Assembly: GCA_913060865.1 (NCBI GenBank)
Contig: CAJXTU010000002.1
Span: 62,001-126,000 of the forward strand
Length of the DNA stretch: 64,000 bases
Source: an uncultured Cycloclasticus sp.
GTDB lineage: Bacteria > Pseudomonadota > Gammaproteobacteria > Methylococcales > Cycloclasticaceae
Reading direction: 5' to 3'
Shown in pieces: positions 55,897-64,000 of the stretch; positions within the stretch are counted from its first letter, which is position 1; the number at the start of each line of letters is the position of its first letter. A program made the position numbers and the translations under genes. The notes beneath the pieces were generated by a model that was not told the origin of the DNA, made no database searches, and saw only the letters and a program-made list of their open reading frames with translations.

Positions 55897-57618
55897 CTAG
55901 CACGATTTAGCTAATACAAATGAACCTGGTGCTGCTTCTAATTCAGGGTATTTATCTGTCCCTAACTGAATTGGTGCATCAACGGTTTTATCACCCTTGC
56001 TTTTTAGCCATGCATCCCAATGATTCCACCAGCTACCGGGCACTTCTTCAGCCGTTTCTAGCCAATGATCAGCCCCTTTCCCTAGCTCACCATCTTTCCA
56101 GAAATGACGTTTATTTTTACTGGCTGGATTGATAACACCGGCAATATGGCCACTGGCCGATAATACAAATTCCACTTCACCCTTCACCAACTCTGATCCA
56201 ATGAACGTTGTCTTCCAAGGAGCAATATGGTCTTCAATAGCCGATAAGAAGTACACTGGGCAATCAATTTTACCTAAGTCGATATCCACGCCACATAGTT
56301 GAACGCCTTTAGGTTCAGCCAATTTGTTTTCTAGGTACATATTACGTAAATACCATGTGTACATAGCTGACGTCATATTAGTTGAATCGGCATTCCAATA
56401 AAGAATGTCGAATGGAGGCGGTGTTTTACCTTTTAGGTAGTTATTAACAACGTAGCTCCAAATAAGGTCGTTAGCACGTAGCATTGCAAATGTTGTTGCT
56501 AGCTGCTTCCCTGGCATCACACCACCTTCTTTTAATTTATGCTCAAACTGCTGTACTTGAGATTCATCAATAAAGACGCCTAACTCGCCAGGATCAGAGA
56601 AATCTAATAACGTAGTGAAAAATGTCACTGTGGCAAATGGTTTTTTACGTTTAGTGGCTAATACCGCCATCGTTGTTGCCAACATGGTTCCACCAATACA
56701 CCAAGAAACACCGTTAATTTTTTTCGCGCCAGAGATGGCTTTAACTGCATCAATGGCTGGAATTGTACCTTCTGAAATATACTCATCCCACGTCACATCA
56801 CCCAAAGTCTCATCTGGGTTACGCCATGAAACAATATACACATCATTACCTTGTTCTAAGCAATAGCGAACGTATGAATTATGCTCCGATAAATCCAAAA
56901 CATAATACTTATTAATACAAGGAGGAACGATTAAAATCGGACATTCATTCACCTTGTCAGTCATTGGTTTGAAGTGAATTAATTGAATTAATTTATTTTC
57001 AAATACCACTGAACCCGGTGTTGTCGCCAAATTCTCACCTAAGGTGAATTTTGACTCATCCGTCATGCTGATACTTCCTTTATCCATATCTTGCATTAAG
57101 TTTTCAAGGCCAGCTACCAAATTTTGACCTTTGCTATCGATCGTTTCTTTCAGTACTTCAGGGTTTGTTAATGCAAAGTTTGAAGGTGACATCGCGTCTA
57201 TAAATTGACGTGTATAGAAATCACATTTTTTCTTTGTTTTCTCATCTAATGTTGAGTCTTCAACCATGCCGGTCAACCAACGGCTAGACAATAAATAAGA
57301 TTGCTTTAAATAATTATGTACGGGGCTTTCCTCCCACTCATCGCCTGAAAAACGACGATCACCACGTTCTGGCTGTACGACCGATGAACTCGCAGGGTTG
57401 AACATATTGACCCAAAGATTAAACTGGTCTTGATAAAAACCAGACATTGTCTTAACCCACTCTTCAGGGCTTTCCATTGCACGCGTTATAATCGTATTCC
57501 AAGAATTCGCAAACTGCGCCATCATTTCCTTTGACTCATTAGCAGAAAAGTCTTTAAACATAGTGTGACCTCTGCTGGCCATCTTCTCGAATAACTCTTG
57601 TGGGGTTTTATCGTTCAT
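55897..57618 (-). CDS. phaC: Polyhydroxyalkanoate synthase PhaC, class I
   Basis: Polymerises hydroxyacyl-CoA on the granule surface. 573 aa, class I length. A variable N-terminal region (1-180), then the PHA synthase core with ECPILIVPPCINKYYVLDLSEHNSYVRYCLEQGNDVYIVSWRNPDE and the lipase-like box GVSWCIGG, whose Cys307 is the nucleophile. Catalytic Asp and His fall in LSAIEDHIAPW and LSASGHIAGVINP. No phasin or reductase genes adjoin. Confidence 0.96.
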   Translation of the reverse strand: MNDKTPQELFEKMASRGHTMFKDFSANESKEMMAQFANSWNTIITRAMESPEEWVKTMSGFYQDQFNLWVNMFNPASSSVVQPERGDRRFSGDEWEESPVHNYLKQSYLLSSRWLTGMVEDSTLDEKTKKKCDFYTRQFIDAMSPSNFALTNPEVLKETIDSKGQNLVAGLENLMQDMDKGSISMTDESKFTLGENLATTPGSVVFENKLIQLIHFKPMTDKVNECPILIVPPCINKYYVLDLSEHNSYVRYCLEQGNDVYIVSWRNPDETLGDVTWDEYISEGTIPAIDAVKAISGAKKINGVSWCIGGTMLATTMAVLATKRKKPFATVTFFTTLLDFSDPGELGVFIDESQVQQFEHKLKEGGVMPGKQLATTFAMLRANDLIWSYVVNNYLKGKTPPPFDILYWNADSTNMTSAMYTWYLRNMYLENKLAEPKGVQLCGVDIDLGKIDCPVYFLSAIEDHIAPWKTTFIGSELVKGEVEFVLSASGHIAGVINPASKNKRHFWKDGELGKGADHWLETAEEVPGSWWNHWDAWLKSKGDKTVDAPIQLGTDKYPELEAAPGSFVLAKSC

Positions 57619-57711
57619 TCAATTTCGCCTTAAAAATAATTTAATTTATATTGCAATGCCGCATTGTAGACTTTTTTCCCTCTTTTTGCTAGAAGCGTTA
57701 AATCCTACTCC

Positions 57712-58077
57712 TTATTCATCATGATTTTTCTCTGCTAATAATTCACCACTGTCAGACCATGATTTAAACACTCCAACACGCTCCCCTTTGTCTAAATACC
57801 CCGATTCACGTTTTTCACCATTGGGCCAGTACGCCGTTAGCAAGCCATGGTAATCACCACCAACAACGGATGCCTTCAGCGCAATATGCCCTGTTAAATA
57901 CCACGAAATATGCTCGCCCTGCATAACACCTTGAATAAAATCTGTCTCTGATATTTTAACGCCTGATGGATGCCAAATCGTACGTTTCCCATGCATTAGC
58001 TCACCTAGGTATTCGCATTCCTCTACTAGCTTTCCCTCATCATTTTTTTTAACTTTGCGTGTTACTTCTTCAGCCAT
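57712..58077 (-). CDS. YwqK/MORN-repeat family protein
   Basis: About 121 aa from the second of two tandem ATG codons, with AAGGA at better spacing; the track adds 13 residues. Repeats of the MORN-2 type can be aligned: YLGELMHGKRTIWHPSGVKISE, FIQGVMQGEHISWYLTGHIALKA, GDYHGLLTAYWPNGEKRES and DKGERVGVFKSWSDSGELLAE. Some relatives are labelled antitoxins, but I see no toxin partner beside it. Possibly a membrane- or protein-binding scaffold. Confidence 0.82.
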   Translation of the reverse strand: MAEEVTRKVKKNDEGKLVEECEYLGELMHGKRTIWHPSGVKISETDFIQGVMQGEHISWYLTGHIALKASVVGGDYHGLLTAYWPNGEKRESGYLDKGERVGVFKSWSDSGELLAEKNHDE

Positions 58078-58103
58078 CATCGTTCCTTTTTTGTTACAGA
58101 TAC

Positions 58104-58134
58104 AAAAAACGCGCAAAAATTCGCGCGTTTTTTT
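58104..58134 (-). terminator. Terminator after the cytochrome genes
   Basis: On the minus strand AAAAAACGCGCG, loop, GCGCGTTTTTT (ACGCGC/GCGCGT core, 8-base loop) with a long T tract, 22 bases after the stop of the downstream cytochrome. Confidence 0.85.
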
Positions 58135-58155
58135 ATTACATTTAAAACTGATACC

Positions 58156-58485
58156 TTATTTTTTCAACGTACTCAACCCAGTTTGACTCGCAAAGTAAGC
58201 CGCTAAATCAGCCATATCTTCTTCACTCAGCGCCGCTACCGAGGCTTTCATAATAGGGTTATCGCGCTGACCCGATTTATACGCTTTTAACGTATGAAGC
58301 ATATAATCTGCATGCTGCCCTGCTATTGTCGGAAACATCGCACTAGCACTAACCCCATCAGCACCATGGCATGCAGCGCAAGCCGTTGACTTTTCTTTAC
58401 CCGCTTCAATGTTACCCAACGCTAACACACTCGCAGGCAGTGTTATAAGCATGACAGTGGAAATTATTTTAGTTAATTGTTTCAT
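58156..58485 (-). CDS. Small periplasmic cytochrome c
   Basis: 109 aa, signal peptide cut near VLA-LG. Single haem site CAACHG, axial Met likely in DNPIMKASVAALSEEDM. The GVSASAMFPTIAGQHADYMLHTLKAYKSGQRDN pattern is that of cytochrome c4/c5-type monohaem proteins that shuttle electrons to terminal oxidases or dehydrogenases. It follows a similar cytochrome by 32 bases; both probably form one transcript. Confidence 0.93.
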   Translation of the reverse strand: MKQLTKIISTVMLITLPASVLALGNIEAGKEKSTACAACHGADGVSASAMFPTIAGQHADYMLHTLKAYKSGQRDNPIMKASVAALSEEDMADLAAYFASQTGLSTLKK

Positions 58486-58517
58486 TTTCTTCCTCTATAG
58501 ACCTGTTTTTAAAATGC

Positions 58518-58835
58518 TTACTTACCGTCTTGTTCAAAGTATGCTGCGATATCTTGCATATCTTGATCAGATAAATCGACAACATTTCCGTACATCGTTT
58601 CATGAGTCCGTGTGCCGGCTTTATACGCTTTCATGGCTGCCACCAAATAACCGGCGTGCTGACCACCCAGTTTGGGTACATGATAAGTAGGGTATGCATT
58701 GTTATAATTTTTTACACCATGGCAACCTAGGCAAGTCTGCCCTTTAACCGCCCCAACACCAGCATCTCCAGCCGCGTATACCGCTGCAGAAAACGGCATC
58801 CCAACTATCAATAAACTTGCTAATAATCGCTTCAT
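58518..58835 (-). CDS. Small periplasmic cytochrome c
   Basis: 105 aa with signal peptide (cut after VYA-AGDAG). Haem site CLGCHG, then YPTYHVPKLGGQHAGYLVAAMKAYKAGTRTHETMYGNVVDLSDQDMQDIAAYFE. It is a paralogue of the next gene (same GQHAxYxxxxxKAYKxGxR segment), so the pair arose by duplication. Partner enzymes are not adjacent; a PQQ dehydrogenase elsewhere could use them (inference). Confidence 0.93.
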   Translation of the reverse strand: MKRLLASLLIVGMPFSAAVYAAGDAGVGAVKGQTCLGCHGVKNYNNAYPTYHVPKLGGQHAGYLVAAMKAYKAGTRTHETMYGNVVDLSDQDMQDIAAYFEQDGK

Positions 58836-58979
58836 CTTTTTCTTCTCTCTTATTTTTGCACAATCTTTTTAATTCTACTGAAAACAGAAACGTAGTGCTA
58901 GTATTAACCATTTTATCCTACTGATTAGTCATTCAACTCTGTTAAAATTTCTGCTTCAATTTAATCGTAAAAACACCTC

Positions 58980-59231
58980 ATGGCTAACATCACTATTTAC
59001 ACCTCTTCATTTTGCCCGTATTGCGTACAAGCTAAGCGTTTGTTAGATAAAAAAAATATTGCGTTTCATGAAATATCCATCGCCAGTCATCCCGAGAAAA
59101 GAGCTGAGATGATACAAAAAAGTCGGCGAACAACCGTTCCGCAAATTGTTAACGGTGACACACATATTGGTGACTGTATGGAAATTTACGAACTTGAAAG
59201 CGCTGGAAAACTTGACGACTTACTTGCCTAA
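58980..59231 (+). CDS. grxC: Glutaredoxin 3
   Basis: 83 aa thiol-disulfide oxidoreductase using glutathione. Active site CPYC at residues 12-15, followed by the cis-Pro loop TTVPQIV and GDCMEIYEL. hslR follows 6 bases later. Confidence 0.96.
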   Translation: MANITIYTSSFCPYCVQAKRLLDKKNIAFHEISIASHPEKRAEMIQKSRRTTVPQIVNGDTHIGDCMEIYELESAGKLDDLLA

Positions 59232-59237
59232 ATAACC

Positions 59238-59636
59238 GTGGCGAAAGAAAAGCTAGCTCTAACAAAACAACGTTTAGACACTTGGCTATGGGCTGCTCGC
59301 TTTTTTAAAACGCGACGATTAGCAACAGAGGCTATTTCGGGCGGAAAAGTACACCTCAATGATCAACGAGCTAAACCGAGCAAGGAAGTTCGTGTTAACG
59401 ATGAATTACAAATCAACAAAGCAGGTTACCGTTGGGATGTAACCATTATTGGCTTAAATCCACAACGTCGCCCCGCCAAAGAAGCTCAACTTTTATACCT
59501 TGAAAAAGACGACAGCGCGCAACGAAGAAAAGCCCTAGCCGCCCTTAACAAAGACATTAATGCCTCGGCACCTCAATCAGAACGTCCGAATAAGAAACAA
59601 AGACGACAAATTCATCGTTTTAAACAAACTGATTGA
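59238..59636 (+). CDS. hslR: Ribosome-associated heat-shock protein Hsp15
   Basis: 132 aa S4-domain RNA-binding protein that rescues stalled 50S-nascent-chain complexes. The S4 domain reads RLDTWLWAARFFKTRRLATEAISGGKVHLNDQRAKPSKEVRVNDEL, with a basic tail NKKQRRQIHRFKQ. Start is GTG: the grxC stop lies in the same frame 9 bases before, so no longer start exists. Translationally close to grxC. Confidence 0.94.
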   Translation: MAKEKLALTKQRLDTWLWAARFFKTRRLATEAISGGKVHLNDQRAKPSKEVRVNDELQINKAGYRWDVTIIGLNPQRRPAKEAQLLYLEKDDSAQRRKALAALNKDINASAPQSERPNKKQRRQIHRFKQTD

Positions 59637-59647
59637 TCCTACGAGAC

Positions 59648-59965
59648 TTATATACACGATGGTGGAATGGGTAACCCGGCGTATTTATTTGCATATTTTA
59701 GCGGCCCACCTGGAAATAATTGATAGAGATAGATAGACGCACCTTTCTCAGCGCCCAGCTTTTTCTTGATTGCTTGTCCAAATAAGCGTGCATTAGGTTG
59801 ATGATTAAATTCATCATAATAAGCCTGCATAAAATCAATAATTTCCCAGTGCGCTGCCGTCAATATTAACCCGTCTTCAAGAGCCAATGCAGCGGCTACA
59901 TCTTTATTCCACACAGCTCTGTCTTTAAGAAAACCATACTCATCACGGGCTAATTGCTCCAACAT
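59648..59965 (-). CDS. tusE: Sulfur relay protein TusE
   Basis: 105 aa from the ATG overlapping the tusB stop (TGATG); the track uses a TTG three codons earlier. DsrC/TusE fold: LEDGLILTAAHWEIIDFMQAYYDEFNHQPNARLF ... YLYQLFPGGPLKYANKYAGLPIPPSCI. The penultimate Cys takes the persulfide. The second Cys of true DsrC proteins is absent, so this is TusE, passing sulfur to MnmA for tRNA 2-thiouridine. Confidence 0.94.
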   Translation of the reverse strand: MLEQLARDEYGFLKDRAVWNKDVAAALALEDGLILTAAHWEIIDFMQAYYDEFNHQPNARLFGQAIKKKLGAEKGASIYLYQLFPGGPLKYANKYAGLPIPPSCI

Positions 59966-60255
59966 CAATAACAAGACCTCACCGGGTTATTATGTTCAAC
60001 TAAGTCGACAAAACCAGCATAATCCACATACTGAATATGCTTATAACAGCGTGCAACGTCAATCCCTCTTGCCTGCATATCGGGCATTAATGCATAAATA
60101 GCGACACCGTTAATAGGTTTAGACAAAACAGAGGGTAGGGATGTAGCCAGTGCCGCATACACAGCGTCTTCAATCAATAAAATCACATCGTCAACCGACA
60201 CCGTATCGATGCAGTTTATCAACGCGTCACCTTTTTTATTAACAATATATAACAT
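59965..60255 (-). CDS. tusB: Sulfur relay protein TusB
   Basis: 96 aa DsrH/TusB family, small DsrE-like fold: MLYIVNKKGDALINCIDTVSVDDVILLIEDAVYAAL ... ARCYKHIQYVDYAGFVDLVEHN. Part of the TusBCD heterohexamer. It overlaps tusC and tusE by TGATG junctions, so all four genes are coupled. Confidence 0.9.
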   Translation of the reverse strand: MLYIVNKKGDALINCIDTVSVDDVILLIEDAVYAALATSLPSVLSKPINGVAIYALMPDMQARGIDVARCYKHIQYVDYAGFVDLVEHNNPVRSCY

Positions 60256-60611
60256 CAGAAACTAAACACATGGTCCGCTGCATTTATTTGCTTTTTTATC
60301 ACTTCACGGGAGATTGACTTAACACTAATCTCCAGTTTTTCTTCGACTAAGCCCCATACTTCCATTGACTCCTTCTCAACCCACACATCATTGATATCAT
60401 AGATCGGTAGAGCATTTAAAATTGGGAGTATGTTTTTCAAACCCACGCCTTCAGGACACTGGTTTTTTACTAACGCATTAACCCCTTCACCCTCAAACAA
60501 CAACACTACCTTTTGGTCAAAAGCCGCTGCCATTAATGCCATATCTAAGAACTCTTGGCCACACACATTCCCTTGAAGGCTTTTGTTAATAATAAAAAAC
60601 AATGTTTTCAC
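60255..60611 (-). CDS. tusC: Sulfur relay protein TusC
   Basis: DsrF/TusC family. I prefer the GTG at 60611 ((M)KTLFFIINKSLQGNVCGQEFLDMALMAAAFDQKVVLLFEGEGVNAL, 118 aa), which matches the family start, over the ATG seven codons earlier. It overlaps or nearly abuts the tusD stop. It lacks the reactive Cys of TusD, as usual, and serves structure. Confidence 0.88.
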   Translation of the reverse strand: MKTLFFIINKSLQGNVCGQEFLDMALMAAAFDQKVVLLFEGEGVNALVKNQCPEGVGLKNILPILNALPIYDINDVWVEKESMEVWGLVEEKLEISVKSISREVIKKQINAADHVFSF

Positions 60612-60612
60612 C

Positions 60613-61005
60613 TTAAGCACCAAACGTAACATGACGATCTGACTCTATAACCGCCTCCATTAACAATCCTAATCCTGCAATTCGAAACCCATCGGCCAAC
60701 GCATTTTCATAACCGCCTACTTTTGATGCTACCGACTGCTCTAGCAGGCTTCTTCGTTGAGCGGATGATACACATACAACCAAATCCACTCCATGTTCAA
60801 CCTGCAGCCCACTCCACCTTTTCACAATATCTCTTTCGTCGCCCGGTGGTCTTGAATCTCGATGCGCGTTATAAACACCATCGTGGTAAAAAAAAACACG
60901 ATAGATCTCATGACCTTTATCTATAGCCGCCTGGATAAAGTTCCATGCTGTATCAGCAGCTTGGTATTGGTAAGGACTCGCATTAATTTGAATAGAAATT
61001 TTCAT
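60613..61005 (-). CDS. tusD: Sulfurtransferase TusD
   Basis: 130 aa DsrE/TusD family; first gene of tusDCBE. The sulfur-accepting Cys lies in LVVCVSSAQRR. Begins MKISIQINASPYQYQAADTAWNFIQAAIDKGHEIYRVFFYHDGVYNA. It receives sulfur from TusA-type donor and hands it to TusE. Divergent from bepA with a 38-base gap, so the two promoters must overlap. Confidence 0.93.
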   Translation of the reverse strand: MKISIQINASPYQYQAADTAWNFIQAAIDKGHEIYRVFFYHDGVYNAHRDSRPPGDERDIVKRWSGLQVEHGVDLVVCVSSAQRRSLLEQSVASKVGGYENALADGFRIAGLGLLMEAVIESDRHVTFGA

Positions 61006-61043
61006 TTAACTTACTTTTAAACTCAATTACACTGAAACAGCTT

Positions 61044-62546
61044 ATGAACACTCACCATAATATCACGCGCATACGCCGTTTTCTTACCATGCTTTTCGCC
61101 TCGGCATTTACTGTCATTATTGCGGCGAGTGCTTTTGTTTGGTCTAAAGAAAGCATGGCAAACAACCGGATTAAACTCCCAGATATTGGCAACACCTCAA
61201 ATATTATCATCTCTGGTGAATTGGAAAAGAAACTCGGTAAAGCGTTTCTTAGAAGCATCCGTCGAAGTATACCACTCAGTAGTGATCAAGAAATTAACGA
61301 CTACGCCCAACAACTTGGCGACAAAGTCGCTAAATTTAGTGAGCAACCTGACCGACAGTTTAATTTCTTTGTCGTCAGAGACTACCGAATTAATGCGTTC
61401 GCTGGCCCTGACGCAAATATTGGACTGAACACTGGCCTTATCCTAGCGGCAGAATCAGAAAGTGAATTAGCCTCTGTTGTTGCGCACGAAATAGCCCACG
61501 TCACCCAGCAACATTTACAACGCGCGATTGAAACAGCCAGTCAAATGTCTCTACCGAGTGCCGCTGCAACACTCGCTGCAGTTGTTTTAGGAGCTACTGT
61601 ACCGGGTGTTGGCCCTGCTGCCATTTTGGCGGTACAAGCGGGGCAAGTGCAAAAACAAATAAACTTTACCCGAAGCCACGAAGCTGAAGCAGACCGAGTT
61701 GGCGTACAAAACTTAGCCGATGCTGGCTTTGACCCAAGAAGCATGCCTGTTTTCTTTGGTCGGCTTCAAACTGCGACAACCCAATACGGCCAAAAGATTC
61801 CAGAAATATTACTCACCCACCCCGCACCTGTTTCGCGAATTTCAGACACCGCAGCGCGAGCTGAAAAATTTCCTTATAAACAAGTTGAAGACTCACAAGA
61901 TTTTCGTTTAATTCGAATGAAAATTCGCGTTAATAAACAACAACAAACATCAACTAATGAGCTGATACAGGCACTAACAGATGAATCGAAACAAGGCACT
62001 CCAGAGATCAAAGATGCTGCGCGTTACGGTCTCGCCCTCGCCTTAATGAAAGATAGGCAGTTTGAAAAAGCTCGCGTTATTTTATCAGCGCTCAATAAAC
62101 GCAACCCAACTCAACTCCATTATTTAACTGCCCTCGCACTCAATGAATATCGAGATAACAAACCTCAACGCTCTTTAACTTTATTCCATCAAGCAAGGCA
62201 ACAATTCCCTCAAAGCCGCGCCGTTAATTTATTGTATGCAAAGGTTCTGTTACACAATGGCAAACCACAACAAGCATTAACCCATTTAAACGAAGACTTA
62301 CAACGCTACGAGCCTACGCCTGATGTTTACGACCTACTCTCTATCGCTTATGGCCAGGTTGATAACTCAGTAAGAGGTTTCCAGTTTAGAGCTGAATATT
62401 TTTTCTCGCTAGGCTTAACTAAAGATGCCATTATTCAGCTTGAACAAGCGCTACGCGCCGCCGATAATAACTTTTATTTAAGCAGTCAAATTGAAAACCG
62501 CATCAATCAATTCCGAGCCGAACTTAACGCCCCACGATTACTATAA
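61044..62546 (+). CDS. bepA: Beta-barrel assembly-enhancing protease BepA (M48 family)
   Basis: 500-aa periplasmic zinc metalloprotease and chaperone that clears stalled LptD and other barrel proteins. The N-terminal signal is followed by the M48 domain: NTGLILAAESESELASVVAHEIAHVTQQH (HExxH at 148-152) and HEAEADRVGVQNLADAGFDP (third ligand). The C-terminal half (about 300-490) is TPR-like (YGLALALMKDRQFEKARVILSAL ...). It fits with bamC, lptG and lpoB elsewhere in the window as envelope maintenance genes. Confidence 0.95.
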   Translation: MNTHHNITRIRRFLTMLFASAFTVIIAASAFVWSKESMANNRIKLPDIGNTSNIIISGELEKKLGKAFLRSIRRSIPLSSDQEINDYAQQLGDKVAKFSEQPDRQFNFFVVRDYRINAFAGPDANIGLNTGLILAAESESELASVVAHEIAHVTQQHLQRAIETASQMSLPSAAATLAAVVLGATVPGVGPAAILAVQAGQVQKQINFTRSHEAEADRVGVQNLADAGFDPRSMPVFFGRLQTATTQYGQKIPEILLTHPAPVSRISDTAARAEKFPYKQVEDSQDFRLIRMKIRVNKQQQTSTNELIQALTDESKQGTPEIKDAARYGLALALMKDRQFEKARVILSALNKRNPTQLHYLTALALNEYRDNKPQRSLTLFHQARQQFPQSRAVNLLYAKVLLHNGKPQQALTHLNEDLQRYEPTPDVYDLLSIAYGQVDNSVRGFQFRAEYFFSLGLTKDAIIQLEQALRAADNNFYLSSQIENRINQFRAELNAPRLL

Positions 62547-62553
62547 TTTTCAG

Positions 62554-62979
62554 ATGACCGATATAAAAGCACCACCAGGAATTATTAAACGGCTTGCCGT
62601 TGTTGTATACGACCTACTGTTATTGATAGCCATTCTATTTTTAGCCACACTGGTACTGTTACCTTTCCAAGAAAACAACTTGTTCCAACCTAACTCATGG
62701 CAATACTCTGTTTACCTTTTAATTGTCAGCTTCTTTTTTTACGCTTGGTTTTGGACTAAAAGCGGTCAAACATTAGGGCTGCTTGCATGGAAACTACAGG
62801 TGACAGATGAAAACGGCAACAATATCAGTTGGCAGCAAGCATTAATACGCTTCACCGTTGCTATTTTTTCTTGGGGATTATTTGGCTTAGGCTTTATCTG
62901 GGTTCTGTTCAATAAAGACCGCCTTACGTGGCACGATATCGCCTCACATAGCTGCCTACGCTGGAAACAAACTAATTAG
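62554..62979 (+). CDS. RDD family membrane protein
   Basis: 141 aa from the ATG at 62554, 7 bases after the bepA stop; the track start lies in a bepA shadow. Three hydrophobic segments: VVYDLLLLIAILFLATLVLL, WQYSVYLLIVSFFFYAWFW and FTVAIFSWGLFGLGFIWVLF. The RDD signature appears as IIKRLAVVVYDLLLL, with Val in place of the usual Asp, and DRLTWHDIASHSCL closes the domain. The role is unknown (some relatives are ion antiporters). The stop is immediately followed by the lptG stop on the other strand. Confidence 0.85.
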   Translation: MTDIKAPPGIIKRLAVVVYDLLLLIAILFLATLVLLPFQENNLFQPNSWQYSVYLLIVSFFFYAWFWTKSGQTLGLLAWKLQVTDENGNNISWQQALIRFTVAIFSWGLFGLGFIWVLFNKDRLTWHDIASHSCLRWKQTN

Positions 62980-64000
62980 CTAGCCCATACGGCGAATAGT
63001 AAACATAGCCGCTGACAAGGCTAAAAAGAACGGTAACGAGGCCGCTATCACAGGGTGTAAACCGTATAACACGCCGACATTCCCAAACAACCTATCTACT
63101 AAGTTAAAACCAATACCAATCAACGCACCAATCAATATTCTCGTTCCCGTACTACCCGCTCTATTAACACCTAACACCATAGGAATGGCGATCAGTAACA
63201 TCACTAAAATAACGAAAGGGCGAACTAACTTACTCGTGATAGCCACCACGAAACGCGTAGAATCTTGCCCATTATTATCCAAAAACTCAATATAACTCGC
63301 CAAACCGATAATAGATAAACGCTCAGGCTTAACCACAATAACATCCAGTAGCCCTGGGTCTAACAATGACTCTAATTGCGCTGAATCCGAGTTAGACACA
63401 TTCACAGTCTGGTCGGTAATGGTTGTTTGATGTACGTCCTTAAGCTCCCACTTGTTATCAACAAAACTAGCCGTCGCAGCCTGTGTGGTATATTTCAGTT
63501 CATTCGACTCGGTCATCTCATAAATACTGACATCTTTAAGTTCTGATGAATTTGAAATTTCACGAATATTCAAATAAGCATCGCCATCCCTCGTCCAAAA
63601 ACCATACTTTGTTTTTAATGCAACTTGCTCATTTTTTGCGGTGAACTTTAACATTTGCGCGGCTTGCTCACTAACCGGCGCCACAAATTCACTGACTAAT
63701 AAAGAAACAACCATCAGCACCACACCGACGCGAAGCGATGCAAAAATAATCTGCCAACGGCTAATACCTGCCGCCCTCATTGCTGTTAATTCATAATTAT
63801 TCGCCATGCCACCCAGCGTGATTAACGCACCTAATAAAGCCGCTGAGGGAAGTAATTCATAAAAATTCCGAGGCACAATGAGTAGCAAATATTTAAAAAT
63901 CTCAGCAAGGCCATATTGGCCATCGCCCATATCATCCAATTCATCAGCAAAGGTAATCACCAACACCAGCGATAATAAGAATAATAATGCAATGCCGGTG
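62980..64000 (-). CDS. lptG: LPS export system permease LptG (N-terminus outside the window)
   Basis: Inner-membrane permease of the LptB2FGC extractor that starts lipopolysaccharide on its way to the outer membrane. About 340 residues are visible; the first 15-20 lie beyond the window edge. The frame stays open to base 64000 (TGIALLLFLLSLVLVITFADELDD), so the TTG start in the ORF track is artificial. Pattern: NFYELLPSAALLGALITLGGMANNYELTAMRAAGIS, a periplasmic jellyroll domain (FWTRDGDAYLNIREI ...) and C-terminal helices VLGVNRAGSTGTRILIGALIGIGFNLVDRLFGNVGVLYGL. Confidence 0.95.
   Translation of the reverse strand, partial: TGIALLFLLSLVLVITFADELDDMGDGQYGLAEIFKYLLLIVPRNFYELLPSAALLGALITLGGMANNYELTAMRAAGISRWQIIFASLRVGVVLMVVSLLVSEFVAPVSEQAAQMLKFTAKNEQVALKTKYGFWTRDGDAYLNIREISNSSELKDVSIYEMTESNELKYTTQAATASFVDNKWELKDVHQTTITDQTVNVSNSDSAQLESLLDPGLLDVIVVKPERLSIIGLASYIEFLDNNGQDSTRFVVAITSKLVRPFVILVMLLIAIPMVLGVNRAGSTGTRILIGALIGIGFNLVDRLFGNVGVLYGLHPVIAASLPFFLALSAAMFTIRRMG

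Noticed and set aside
59648-59965. DsrC of a dissimilatory sulfite pathway
   Set aside because: Only the penultimate Cys is present and the neighbours are tusD, tusC and tusB, with no dsrAB.

Overview
The window looks like chromosome from a marine gammaproteobacterium of low to moderate G+C. The gene content (split pqqA/pqqBCDE, class III formaldehyde/glutathione dehydrogenase, GreB, BamC, LpoB, tusDCBE, PHB genes, AAHS-type aromatic acid transporter, HrcA/CIRCE-controlled groESL) suggests a relative of Methylophaga/Cycloclasticus. That placement is inference from gene content; no rRNA or other marker gene was compared. Most of the window is ordinary housekeeping chromosome, densely packed, with many 1-4 bp gene overlaps and strong hairpin terminators between convergent genes.

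Layout. 1-3.1 kb: the 3' end of an Old Yellow Enzyme gene, then groEL-groES on the minus strand behind a sigma70-like promoter whose -10 abuts a perfect CIRCE operator. 3.2-5.6 kb: a MoeB/ThiF-type adenylyltransferase, then a patch that reads as fragments of an integron cassette array: three or four attC-like sites bracketing a 61-aa/DUF2335 gene pair and a YefM-YoeB toxin-antitoxin pair. 5.6-6.3 kb: ytoQ, then a 24-codon pqqA missing from the ORF track, with its own terminator. 6.3-12.4 kb: a minus-strand envelope cluster of five genes (two large CsgG-type proteins, a COG3014 protein, YcfL and LpoB). 12.5-13.8 kb: a decayed IS5-family transposase. 13.9-18 kb: pqqBCDE and frmA. 18-26 kb: proline iminopeptidase, thiO, a Fur-family regulator, tRNA-Thr(CGT), msrPQ, hsp20 behind a sigma32-like promoter, an AAHS transporter overlapping a DUF5519 gene, greB and ychJ. 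26-36 kb: a PAS-GGDEF protein, Dabb and SHOCT genes, purL, an MBL hydrolase-bamC-dapA operon, bcp, a BON protein and a PerM-type permease. A roughly 1 kb stretch without a credible gene follows. 37-47 kb: EamA transporter, thioesterase, pcnB-folK-dgk-panB-panC-mscS-panD, an SRPBCC protein, and a persulfide dioxygenase-rhodanese fusion. 47-51 kb: a metzincin-like protein, a Cys-rich small membrane protein, a decayed minus-strand gene, frameshifted rraA, a PduO-type adenosyltransferase and ispH. 51-58 kb: acetyl-CoA acetyltransferase, an alpha/beta hydrolase with a 54-bp tail duplication, an RCK-type K+ channel with a DUF6394 protein, DUF1289 and PHA synthase. 57.7-64 kb: a YwqK-like protein, two small c-type cytochromes, grxC, hslR, tusDCBE, bepA, an RDD protein and most of lptG.

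How it fits together. PqqA-E make PQQ, and FrmA removes formaldehyde, the product of PQQ-dependent alcohol oxidation. PhaA and PhaC store carbon as polyhydroxybutyrate. PanB/C/D supply pantothenate. TusDCBE carries sulfur for tRNA thiolation. LpoB/YcfL, BamC, BepA and LptG serve the envelope. The most unusual parts are the repeated CsgG-module cluster, the integron-like patch, the orphaned pqqA, the frameshifted rraA, and several genes that can only start at TTG, including pcnB.
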